From a virus: a stretch of DNA of 41,585 nt. The notes under the pieces are model-generated. The model was given only the letters and a program-made list of their open reading frames with translations. It had not been told where the DNA came from and searched no databases. Position 1 is the stretch's first letter, and the number at the start of each line of letters is the position of its first letter. The DNA is taken from IMG/VR virus record IMGVR_UViG_3300000234_000008, positions 1 through 41,585 of that record, one strand, 5' to 3'. The position numbers and the translations under genes were made by a program. Of this stretch, positions 1 to 5,457 are shown in pieces.

Positions 1-94
1 AGAACGTGGTGTCAGAAATGGCGCGGCCAACGCCCAGAGCGCGGCGAGCCACAGCGCCGAGGTCGGCACTGAAGTCCTCGACGCGACGCAAGCA
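1..94. repeat. Terminal direct repeat, left copy (circular closure)
   Basis: Bases 1-94 are identical to 41492-41585. The match is exact and stops only at the window edges. This is what a circular molecule, or a terminally redundant linear one, looks like after assembly. The repeat lies inside the remnant transposase reading frame, not in a non-coding end, which fits an arbitrary assembly breakpoint better than a true phage terminus. Confidence 0.95.
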
Positions 95-235
95 CGTCCG
101 GCCACAAGCAAACGCGGCAGCCAGCACCGACAGCAGCCCGAAGTGGTCGTGCCGCTGGTTGCGCTCCCTTCTCGGGTCGCTCACCTCCGGGCTCCAGGGA
201 AACTCGGCTCGCCGCAGCGTGCGGATTCCGCCCTG
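1..235 (-). pseudogene. Transposase N-terminal remnant, part before the circle junction
   Basis: On the minus strand an open frame follows the stop at 236-238 and runs to base 1, then continues at 41491 once the circle is closed. It reads GLLSVLAAAFACGRTCL, then VEDFSADLGAVARRALG, ISDTTFYRLL and GLRETVWNQVL. This pattern (hydrophobic helix, arginine-rich segment, then a 'xSDTTxYRLL' helix) is that of the N-terminal accessory domain of IS4-like DDE transposases. No ATG is present; GTG codons at 182-184 and 125-127 are the only plausible starts. The DDE catalytic domain is missing, because the frame meets the 3' end of terL after about 100 codons. I infer a decayed insertion captured from a host genome. 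No terminal inverted repeats were seen. Confidence 0.6.
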
Positions 236-350
236 CTACGCGAGGAGCGAAGGCTCTTGCTGGCCGAAACTACGAATCAAACGCGAGGAACCGGTCCGGC
301 GCGAGGTAGGCACTGGTGGCCCGGCCCCGCTAACCGCCCGTCACTACTGG

Positions 351-373
351 CGAAATAAAGTATTTCGCGAAAT
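351..373. promoter_or_regulatory. Overlapping palindromes with CGAAAT half-sites (candidate operator)
   Basis: CGAAATA (351-357), spacer AAG, then TATTTCG (361-367) forms a perfect 7-bp inverted repeat. It overlaps the 12-bp perfect palindrome ATTTCGCGAAAT at 362-373. Three CGAAAT half-sites therefore lie in 23 bp. The patch is AT-rich in an otherwise very GC-rich sequence, and sits upstream of the first small accessory gene. The architecture suits a dimeric repressor with two adjacent sites; the cognate protein is unknown. Confidence 0.45.
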
Positions 374-406
374 CGACCGAATAGGGCTTGCGCTCCCGCG
401 AATACC

Positions 407-420
407 GATATACATATATC
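407..420. promoter_or_regulatory. AT-rich palindrome GATATA-CA-TATATC, possible -10 region
   Basis: A perfect 6-bp inverted repeat with a 2-base centre lies 41 bases before the ATG at 462. TATACA (409-414) could be a -10 box, with TTGCGC (388-393) as a -35 at a short 15-bp spacing. Together with the palindromes at 351-373 this is the most promoter-like stretch of the left end. Assignment as a promoter is inference. Confidence 0.35.
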
Positions 421-461
421 TCACGGGCGGCGCAGTGAGGCCGACGCACTGGAGAGACGAC

Positions 462-683
462 ATGAGCCACTACTCGATGATGACTGGTGAGGGCGGGGAT
501 CTGGGCATCGCGCAGACCTGCGCGCAGGCGAGGGCGTGGGCCCAGCTCGCCGCGAATGAGCGCGGCGAGACGGTCTACATCGCAGGGCCCGGCATGCACA
601 CGGCGGGCACGGCAGAGGGCAGCGATGAGGACATCGGCGAGGCGGTCGAGCCCGAGGACGCCGCCGCCGCCGCCGCCGTCTGA
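462..683 (+). CDS. Small hypothetical protein, Ala-rich C-terminus
   Basis: 73 residues; start ATG at 462 chosen because the strong ribosome-binding site GGAGAGAC lies just upstream, in the same form as for the next genes. An open frame extends further upstream in phase, but that part lies in the control region and the transposase remnant. The middle (DLGIAQTCAQARAWAQLAAN) may form a helix. The end is acidic and closes in a run of alanines encoded by GCC repeats. No family was recognised. It is the first gene after the palindromic control region and is followed by the first full copy of the repeated hairpin leader. Confidence 0.5.
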   Translation: MSHYSMMTGEGGDLGIAQTCAQARAWAQLAANERGETVYIAGPGMHTAGTAEGSDEDIGEAVEPEDAAAAAAV

Positions 684-700
684 CCCACCCACCCGTCACT

Positions 701-776
701 GACCCGAGGGCGAAATCTCGGGTCCCACGCCTCACGCGGAGATGGGCACCGCACACGCAGCATCCAGGAGAGACGC
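701..776 (+). repeat. Hairpin leader cassette, copy A
   Basis: GACCCGAG (701-708) pairs perfectly with CTCGGGTC (717-724) around an 8-base loop. Then comes the shared core CTCACGCGGAGATGGGCACCG and a ribosome-binding site AGGAGAGAC just before the ATG at 777. Three near-identical copies follow (from 1021, 1257 and 2111). No T-tract follows the hairpin, so a standard intrinsic terminator is unlikely; it may be a 5' or 3' mRNA structural element. Confidence 0.8.
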
Positions 777-1022
777 ATGAAGAAGAAGATCCCGAACATC
801 GAGTGGGCCGAAATCCCGGTGCCCGAGGCGACCGTGCATCTGGACGACGGCATGATGGGCTACTGGGCGGCGGTGCCCGCGACGTGGACCGAGGATGACG
901 TGCTCGACGCGTTCCTCGCGACGGCCGACTACGACGAGACGCCCCGTATCCGCGTGACGCTGCGCGCGGGCAATGAGGGTGCCGCGTGTTTCGCGCAGTG
1001 CGAGGTGACGCCTGACGCCTGA
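777..1022 (+). CDS. Small hypothetical phage protein
   Basis: 81 residues, ATG at 777 with AGGAGAGAC spaced correctly upstream. The product begins MKKKIPNIEWAEIPVPEATV and is acidic overall, with no signal peptide, membrane segment or metal-binding motif. The middle segment TWTEDDVLDAFLATADYD looks helical, and the end RIRVTLRAGNEGA looks beta-stranded, so a small alpha/beta fold is possible. No family was recognised. Its TGA is followed directly by the hairpin of leader copy B, so gene plus leader behave as a repeated module. Confidence 0.6.
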   Translation: MKKKIPNIEWAEIPVPEATVHLDDGMMGYWAAVPATWTEDDVLDAFLATADYDETPRIRVTLRAGNEGAACFAQCEVTPDA

Positions 1023-1088
1023 CCCGAGGGCGCATCTCGGGTCCCAGCCTCACGCGGAGATGGGCACTGCACCACGCAGGAGAGACAC
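1021..1088 (+). repeat. Hairpin leader cassette, copy B
   Basis: GACCCGAG (1021-1028) pairs with CTCGGGTC (1036-1043) across a 7-base loop, followed by the same CACGCGGAGATGGGCAC core and the AGGAGAGAC ribosome-binding site before the ATG at 1089. The hairpin overlaps the stop codon of the upstream gene. This copy lacks a few bases between core and ribosome-binding site compared with copies A and C. Confidence 0.85.
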
Positions 1089-1247
1089 ATGACAGTCGTG
1101 AGCTACGACGACGGGTATGGCACTGGCGATGGCTACGGGGACGGGGATGGGTACGGTACTGGCGACGGGTACGGCGACGTGAGCGGGTACGGCGACGTGA
1201 GCGGGGACGGGGATGGGTACGGGGACGGCTCCGGTCCCGACGTCTGA
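1089..1247 (+). CDS. Gly/Tyr/Asp-rich repeat protein 1 (GY family)
   Basis: 52 residues, ATG at 1089 behind leader copy B. It starts MTVVSYDDGYGTGDGYG and is then almost entirely GYG, GDG and DVSG units, ending GDGSGPDV. About half the residues are glycine; the rest are mainly aspartate and tyrosine. Such low-complexity sequence should be disordered or form flexible Gly-loops; no enzymatic motif can exist here. Three further proteins of the same composition lie within 2.6 kb (1826, 2177 and 3365), three of the four sharing the N-terminal (T/A)VVS start. Function unknown. Aspartate-rich glycine loops could bind calcium, and Tyr-Gly repeats are sticky in other systems, but both ideas are inference. 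Confidence 0.7.
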   Translation: MTVVSYDDGYGTGDGYGDGDGYGTGDGYGDVSGYGDVSGDGDGYGDGSGPDV

Positions 1248-1256
1248 CCCGCCACT

Positions 1257-1332
1257 GACCCGAGGGCGCATCTCGGGTCCCAGCCTCACGCGGAGATGGG
1301 CACCGCACCACGCAGCACACAGGAGAGACGAC
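1257..1332 (+). repeat. Hairpin leader cassette, copy C
   Basis: GACCCGAG (1257-1264) and CTCGGGTC (1272-1279) form the same 8-bp stem with loop GGCGCAT, followed by the conserved core and ribosome-binding site before the ATG at 1333. Between stem and core it is base-for-base the same as copies B and D. Confidence 0.85.
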
Positions 1333-1644
1333 ATGGCCGAAGCGAAATACTGCATCATCGCAAACAAAAGCTACGGGCTCTACGTCGGTCTCGTCGATGA
1401 GGTGACGAGCGACGCCAACGGCGAAACGAAGACGGTGAGGGCGCGGGAGGTGCGCCACGTCGCGCGGTGGTACGGGCGGACGGGCGGCATCACGTCCCTC
1501 GCGGTGTACGGCATCTGCGGACCGAGCGCCGGGGACTCGCGCATCGGCGCGCCCTGCGTCAGTGCGACCCTCAGCGGCATCGTGAATATTTTTGAGTGCT
1601 CGGAGGAGGCGCGGGCGTCGTTCGAAAATTCGAGGCAGTCGTGA
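1333..1644 (+). CDS. Small hypothetical protein, DUF6948-like
   Basis: 103 residues, ATG at 1333 with AGGAGAGAC upstream. It begins MAEAKYCIIANKSYGLYVG, continues with VRAREVRHVARWYGRTGGI and contains a conserved-looking SGIVNIFECSEEA near the C-terminus. This layout (short beta-strand start, 'AREVRxxxxWxGxxG' middle, then an 'I...CS.EA' tail) resembles small phage proteins grouped as DUF6948, whose function is unknown; the match is from memory and moderate. Its TGA overlaps a GTG start of the next gene (GTGA at 1641-1644), and its 3' end carries the junction sequence TCGAGGCAGTCGTGA, found again at 1815. Confidence 0.6.
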   Translation: MAEAKYCIIANKSYGLYVGLVDEVTSDANGETKTVRAREVRHVARWYGRTGGITSLAVYGICGPSAGDSRIGAPCVSATLSGIVNIFECSEEARASFENSRQS

Positions 1645-1829
1645 CCGTCGGGATGGATCTGATGGGGATGAGGGAGTGTGACGAGTGCGGCGAACCGTAC
1701 ACGCCCACGGAGACCGACGCTGGAATCTGCTACGGCTGCATCCAGAGCCGCGAAATCGTCTACCTCAGAGCCCGCGTCCAGGAGCTGGAGCGCCTGCTGG
1801 GCTCGTACGCGCCCTCGAGGCAGTCGTGA
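1641..1829 (+). CDS. Small CxxC zinc-ribbon-like protein with coiled-coil tail
   Basis: 62 residues. GTG at 1641 overlaps the upstream TGA as GTGA; an ATG at 1653 is an alternative start. Two cysteine pairs, CDEC and CYGC (the second inside GICYGCI), lie about 20 residues apart and could coordinate one zinc ion. The C-terminal half, REIVYLRARVQELERLL, has heptad spacing of a short coiled coil, so a dimer is plausible. It resembles many small phage zinc-ribbon proteins, but no named family was recognised. Its stop again forms GTGA with the next gene, with the same 15-base junction sequence as at its own start. Confidence 0.6.
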   Translation: MTVGMDLMGMRECDECGEPYTPTETDAGICYGCIQSREIVYLRARVQELERLLGSYAPSRQS

Positions 1830-2101
1830 GCGGCGTCACCGGCTACGGCGCTGGCTATGGCACCGGTGCTAATGCCGGGCACGGGCACGGCTCGGGCACC
1901 GGTCACGGCACCGGCGACGGTCACGGCATCGGCGCTGGTGACGGCGCTGGTGACGGCACCGGTGACGGCGTCAGTGAGGGCTACGGTGAGGGCTCGGGCT
2001 ATGGCACCGGCTACGGCGGCGGCTCGGGCTATGGTCACGGCTCCTTCTATGGCCCCACCCACGGCTCTGGCGACGGCGACGTGGTGGGCTCCGGGGAGTG
2101 A
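1826..2101 (+). CDS. Gly/Tyr-rich repeat protein 2 (GY family)
   Basis: 91 residues from GTG at 1826, which overlaps the upstream TGA (GTGA). The protein begins VSGVTGYGAGYGTG and consists of alternating Gly with Tyr, His, Thr, Asp and Ala, for example GHGHGSGTGHG and GSGYGTGYGGG. Histidine is abundant here, unlike in GY protein 1, and aspartate is less dominant. The frame is open far upstream of the GTG because the region is GC-rich, but that part is a shadow of the zinc-ribbon gene. It is followed by hairpin leader copy D. Function unknown; paralogous by composition and shared VVS/VSG start to the proteins at 1089, 2177 and 3365. Confidence 0.6.
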   Translation: MSGVTGYGAGYGTGANAGHGHGSGTGHGTGDGHGIGAGDGAGDGTGDGVSEGYGEGSGYGTGYGGGSGYGHGSFYGPTHGSGDGDVVGSGE

Positions 2102-2110
2102 CTCGCCACT

Positions 2111-2176
2111 GACCCGAGAGCGCATCTCGGGTCCCAGCCTCACGCGGAGATGGGCACCGCACCACCCGGGAGACAC
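2111..2176 (+). repeat. Hairpin leader cassette, copy D
   Basis: GACCCGAG (2111-2118) and CTCGGGTC (2126-2133) form the stem; the loop differs from copies B and C by one base (AGCGCAT for GGCGCAT). The core CACGCGGAGATGGGCACCG is intact. The ribosome-binding site is shortened to GGGAGACAC before the ATG at 2177. Confidence 0.85.
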
Positions 2177-2362
2177 ATGACGGTCGTGAGCGACGGCTAC
2201 GGCATCGGCGACGGCCATGGCTACGGCGACGGCGACGGCGACGGCGACGGGTACGGCGAGGGCTGGATAGAGGCGCTCGACGGGCGTCCTCCTGTGGCTC
2301 GGCCGAAGTGGTGGCGTCGGGCCCGGAGATGGCTGCGTGGCGCGGCCGTGGCGGTCCCGTGA
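2177..2362 (+). CDS. Gly/Tyr/Asp-rich protein 3 with basic tail (GY family)
   Basis: 61 residues, ATG at 2177 behind leader copy D. The N-terminus MTVVSDGYGIGDGHGYG and the DGDGDGDGYGEG run match GY protein 1. After that the protein leaves the repeat and ends in a basic, tryptophan-containing tail (PKWWRRARRWLRG) that could be amphipathic and bind membrane or nucleic acid. The tail may be a fusion to a former gene end, since the stop lies exactly at the methyltransferase start (GTGA at 2359-2362). Function unknown. Confidence 0.6.
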   Translation: MTVVSDGYGIGDGHGYGDGDGDGDGYGEGWIEALDGRPPVARPKWWRRARRWLRGAAVAVP

Positions 2363-3318
2363 ATGTGGCTCTACCTGCCCCGCGCGTGCTTCGAATCGTC
2401 AGCCTCTTCGCTGGCGGCGGCGGACTCGACCTCGGAGTTCACCTCGCAGCCAGGGGCCGAGCGCGGACTGTGGTGTACGTCGAGCGGGACGCCTATGCAG
2501 CGGCCTGCCTCGTGGCCCGGATGGAGGAGGCGTCCCTGGCACCGGCTCCTGTCTGGGACGACGCTGTCAGCTTCAGCGGCCGCCCGTGGAGTGGAGTGGT
2601 GGATTGCCTCGCTTTCGGGAGTCCCTGTCAGGACCTCAGCGTCGCCGGAAGACAGGCCGGGCTTCGCGGTAGCAGGAGTGGGCTCTTTTTCGAGGGGCTC
2701 CGCATCGCCGACGAGTGCGAGGCTCCGCTCATTTTCTGGGAAAACGTCGGAGGCGCATCTCGCGCTCTCCCCGACGTATTCGCCGCCCTCGAGGGCTACG
2801 GTTACACCGGCTGCGCAGTCGGCCTTCGTGCTTCTGACGTGGGTGCCCCTCACGGACGGAGACGAATTTTTGTGCTGGCCATCCGCCGGGGTGCCGACCT
2901 CGCGGAACTCTGGCCGTGGGACGAGCGCAATGCGGGCGTGGGGAACCCCGCGAGCGAGCGAGGGCAAGGGCACGGGGGCCGAGGGCTCGAAGAGCCACGC
3001 GCACCGACTCAGGCGGGGCTACCTCGATGCGGCCGCAGTGTCTTTCCGCCCGGTCCCGGCGATGACGACGGCTGGCGAGAGTGGCTCGCAGCTGGTGGGC
3101 CCGCTCCGGCTGAATCCCGAATTCGTCGAGGCGCTGATGGGCTGGCCGGTGGGCTGGTCTCTGCCGGTGCCCCGGCCCACCAGGAGTCCGAGCTCGCCTT
3201 CTCGTGGGCCGACCGGCTCAGGCTCCTCGGAAACGGCGTCGTGCCCCAGCAGGCAGCAGCCGCCCTTGTTTTCCTCGTGCGACGACTGAGGATTGCCACC
3301 GCCGCCACCGAACAGTGA
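2359..3318 (+). CDS. DNA C5-cytosine methyltransferase (Dcm-like), frame-shifted target-recognition region
   Basis: 319 residues from GTG 2359. This enzyme class adds a methyl group to C5 of cytosine using S-adenosylmethionine. Visible motifs: I, FAGGGGLDLG (17-26), cofactor binding; IV, GSPCQ with catalytic Cys90; VI, ENV (128-130); VIII, RRRIF (167-171); X, GNGVVPQQ (from 291). Between motifs VIII and X the continuous frame has family-like stretches (ADGLAG) but poorer codon use, while the +1 frame reads WGTPRASEGKGTG (from 2939) and LNPEFVEALMGWPVGW (3110-3157), typical of phage Dcm C-terminal parts and richer in G/C at third positions. Two compensating shifts, about 2890-2935 and 3160-3195, would join the frames. 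A phage enzyme of this kind protects against host restriction. Confidence 0.85.
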   Translation: MNVALPAPRVLRIVSLFAGGGGLDLGVHLAARGRARTVVYVERDAYAAACLVARMEEASLAPAPVWDDAVSFSGRPWSGVVDCLAFGSPCQDLSVAGRQAGLRGSRSGLFFEGLRIADECEAPLIFWENVGGASRALPDVFAALEGYGYTGCAVGLRASDVGAPHGRRRIFVLAIRRGADLAELWPWDERNAGVGNPASERGQGHGGRGLEEPRAPTQAGLPRCGRSVFPPGPGDDDGWREWLAAGGPAPAESRIRRGADGLAGGLVSAGAPAHQESELAFSWADRLRLLGNGVVPQQAAAALVFLVRRLRIATAATEQ

Positions 3319-3364
3319 ATGTCGTCGCACGGATTAGTGCGCACGCCAAACCAAGGAGAGACAC

Positions 3365-3688
3365 ATGGCAGCAAAAGAAGAGGCAGTCGTGAGTTCCGGC
3401 ACCGGCTACGGCGACGACGGTGGTGGTGGCGACGGCGTCGGGTATGGCGACGGCGGCGTCGGGTATGGATATGACGGATACAGCGGCGGGTCTGGCGGGT
3501 ACGGCACTGGGACCGGGGACGGGTACGGAACTGGAACTGGAATCGGGGTTGGGGGCGGGTATAGCGGCACCGGCACCGGCTCGGGCGATGGCACCAGTTC
3601 GGGCGATGGCTACGGCTCAGGCGATGGCTACGGCTCAGGCTCAGGCGAGCCGCCGGCAGCCGGCTGGTGCACGCGGAGCGCGACATGA
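3365..3688 (+). CDS. Gly/Tyr-rich repeat protein 4 (GY family)
   Basis: 107 residues, ATG at 3365 with CAAGGAGAGACAC upstream, the same ribosome-binding site as the leader cassettes but without the hairpin. It begins MAAKEEAVVSSGTGYG; the bases for EAVVS (GAGGCAGTCGTGAG) are the junction sequence also present before GY protein 2. The rest is GYG, GDG and GTG repeats; an 18-base unit coding for GDGYGS occurs twice near 3602-3637. The protein ends PPAAGWCTRSAT, outside the repeat. Its TGA overlaps the next ATG (ATGA at 3685-3688). Longest member of the GY family; function unknown. Confidence 0.65.
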   Translation: MAAKEEAVVSSGTGYGDDGGGGDGVGYGDGGVGYGYDGYSGGSGGYGTGTGDGYGTGTGIGVGGGYSGTGTGSGDGTSSGDGYGSGDGYGSGSGEPPAAGWCTRSAT

Positions 3689-3915
3689 AAATCGACACCA
3701 GCACGGCAAGGCGAGGCCCCGGCCGCCCGCGCAAAACAGATGGCAGGCTCGACGCGACGCTCCTGGTGCGGATGACGCGCGACGAGAAGGCTGCCCTGGA
3801 GGCTGTCGCCGAGTCGTGCGGGCTGTCGAGCGCGGACTACCTGAGGCGCGCGGCGGCGTACTGTCGCGTGTTGGGCGTGCCGCTGGGGCGTGCCGGGCGT
3901 GCCGCTGGCGTGTGA
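3685..3915 (+). CDS. Small ribbon-helix-helix/MobC-like DNA-binding protein
   Basis: 76 residues, ATG at 3685 in an ATGA overlap with the upstream gene. A basic N-terminus (RRGPGRPRK, an AT-hook-like GRPRK) is followed by LDATLLVRMTRDEKAALEAV and SCGLSSADYLRRAA. This strand (LLVRMT), helix (DEKAALEAVAES), turn, helix (SSADYLRRA) order is that of ribbon-helix-helix proteins and the MobC/relaxosome type. It could regulate the accessory or late genes, for example at the palindromes at 351-373; this is inference. It is the last gene before the 96-base gap ahead of the portal gene. Confidence 0.6.
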   Translation: MKIDTSTARRGPGRPRKTDGRLDATLLVRMTRDEKAALEAVAESCGLSSADYLRRAAAYCRVLGVPLGRAGRAAGV

Positions 3916-3999
3916 TGGCGCGAGGTGAGGCAGGGGCGATACGCGAGACTCTGTCCATTTCGCGGCACCCTCATCGCCCCCATCGCGTCTCGCATCATG

Positions 4000-4005
4000 T
4001 ACGGT
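4000..4005 (+). promoter_or_regulatory. TACGGT, candidate -10 box of a leaderless promoter (portal)
   Basis: TACGGT stands 6 bases before the ATG at 4012, where no ribosome-binding site is present. Similar TANNNT boxes stand 6-7 bases before the ATGs at 6321, 18862 and 24201. In several bacterial groups this spacing marks leaderless mRNAs. No -35 box of the TTGACA type is visible. Confidence 0.35.
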
Positions 4006-4011
4006 GCTCGC

Positions 4012-5457
4012 ATGGGCCAGGCGAAGGCAGCGAAGCGGCGCGGAGATGGGTGGTCGAACGTATTTACGCAGGTCGGGGATGCCAGGCGAGACAGGCGCTT
4101 CGGCGCGCGGTACGCGCGGAATTTCGTCGATGAGCTCACGGCCGAGGAGATGTGGCGGGGCGACGACATGGCCGCCCGCATCATCGAGACGGCCCCTAAG
4201 GTGCAGCTGCGCAACGGCTTTTCGGTGAGCGTCAGCGCGCTCGGGATGCGCCAGGCAAGCCAGCCCTACGCCGAGCACATCGACGGGCTCGAGACGAAGG
4301 GGGCTGAGGAGGGCATGCGGGCGCTCCTCGACGACCTCGGTGTCACGGCAAACGCAATCAAAGCTGGACAGTACGCCCGTGCCTACGGGGGGGCGGCCCT
4401 ACTGATGGGCGTCGATGACGGCCAGACGAATCTCGAACTGCCGGTGCGCGAGAATACCGTGAGGGCGATACGGTATCTCGTAGTGCTGCGGCCTCGGGAA
4501 ATCTGGCCGATCCGCTGGAATACGAATCCTCTCTCGGGCGGGTACGGGCAGCCTACGGCGTACCAGGTGCGGCGCGAGGTCTCCGGGGGCGGCGCGAGCG
4601 GCCAGGGCTTCGTCGTGCACGCTTCTCGCGTCATTCGATTCGACGGCATTGCCGTCAGCAGGCGCGCGACCACCGAGAACCGTGGGTGGGGCGACAGCGC
4701 GCTGAATCGGCTGGTGGAGCCGCTGAGCGATTTCCAATTGTCATTCGCCGCCGTGCCGACCTTGATTAGCGACTTCGCCCAGGGCGTCTACAAACTGAAG
4801 GGCCTCGCCGAACTTTTCATGGCGAACGAGGATGACGTGGTGACGAAGCGCATCCAAAACCTCGACATGGCGAGGTCGGTGCTGCGCAGTCTCGTCATCG
4901 ACGCGGAGGATGATTTCGCGCGTCAGCAGACGCCAGTTGCCGGACTCGCTGAGCTTCTCGATCGCGTTGCCACCAGGTTCGCAGCCGCAGCGCAGATGCC
5001 GGTGTCGCTACTCTTCGGGGAGGCGCCGGCCGGACTCAACGCCACCGGAGCCGCCAACACTCGGTGGTGGTACGACGATCAGGAGGCAGATCGCGAACTC
5101 ACCCTGCGGCCGAGACTGAACAAGCTGGTGCGCCTTATTTTCCTCTCGAGTGAAGGGCCAACCGCAGGGGTCGAGCCCGAGAGATGGACAATCAAGTTCG
5201 AGCCGCTCTGGAAGGCGACCGAGGCCGAGGTGGCGGAGATCCGATCGAAGGTGGCGAGCGCCGACAAGTCATACGTTGATGCCGGCGTGCTGACACCGGA
5301 GGAGGTGGCGATCAGCCGATTCGGCGGCGACGCGTGGAGCATGGACACGCATATCGACCTGGACGCTCGCTCGGTGCAGGTCGAGGCGGCCGAGATGCAG
5401 CCCGTGGAACCGGAACCGGAACCGGCCGAAGAGGCTCCTGCCAAAGATGAGGCGTGA
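4012..5457 (+). CDS. Portal protein (DUF1073 type)
   Basis: 481 residues. The portal dodecamer at the capsid vertex is the DNA channel and terminase docking point. Family-typical elements are an N-terminal FVDELTAEEMWRGDDMAARII, a glycine-rich YGGAALLMGVDDG, LRPREIWPI, VVHASRVIRFDG and RGWGDSALNRLVEPL, then PVSLLFGEAPAGLNATG, as in DUF1073 portals of Mu-like and related myophages. It ends in an acidic PEPEPEPAEE tail. ATG 4012 is chosen because the conserved part begins after it; ATG 3997 is possible. The start lacks a ribosome-binding site, and TACGGT precedes it by 6 bases. It overlaps the gpF-like gene by 11 bases. Confidence 0.9.
   Translation: MGQAKAAKRRGDGWSNVFTQVGDARRDRRFGARYARNFVDELTAEEMWRGDDMAARIIETAPKVQLRNGFSVSVSALGMRQASQPYAEHIDGLETKGAEEGMRALLDDLGVTANAIKAGQYARAYGGAALLMGVDDGQTNLELPVRENTVRAIRYLVVLRPREIWPIRWNTNPLSGGYGQPTAYQVRREVSGGGASGQGFVVHASRVIRFDGIAVSRRATTENRGWGDSALNRLVEPLSDFQLSFAAVPTLISDFAQGVYKLKGLAELFMANEDDVVTKRIQNLDMARSVLRSLVIDAEDDFARQQTPVAGLAELLDRVATRFAAAAQMPVSLLFGEAPAGLNATGAANTRWWYDDQEADRELTLRPRLNKLVRLIFLSSEGPTAGVEPERWTIKFEPLWKATEAEVAEIRSKVASADKSYVDAGVLTPEEVAISRFGGDAWSMDTHIDLDARSVQVEAAEMQPVEPEPEPAEEAPAKDEA

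Noticed and set aside
351-373. Intrinsic terminator
   Set aside because: The palindromes are AT-rich and overlapping, with no GC-stem plus T-tract; they suit protein binding rather than termination.
421-1458. 345-codon minus-strand frame, arginine-rich
   Set aside because: It is antisense to the small plus-strand genes and the hairpin leaders; composition (Arg, Pro, His runs) is what the reverse of GY-repeat DNA gives. No start site or family match.
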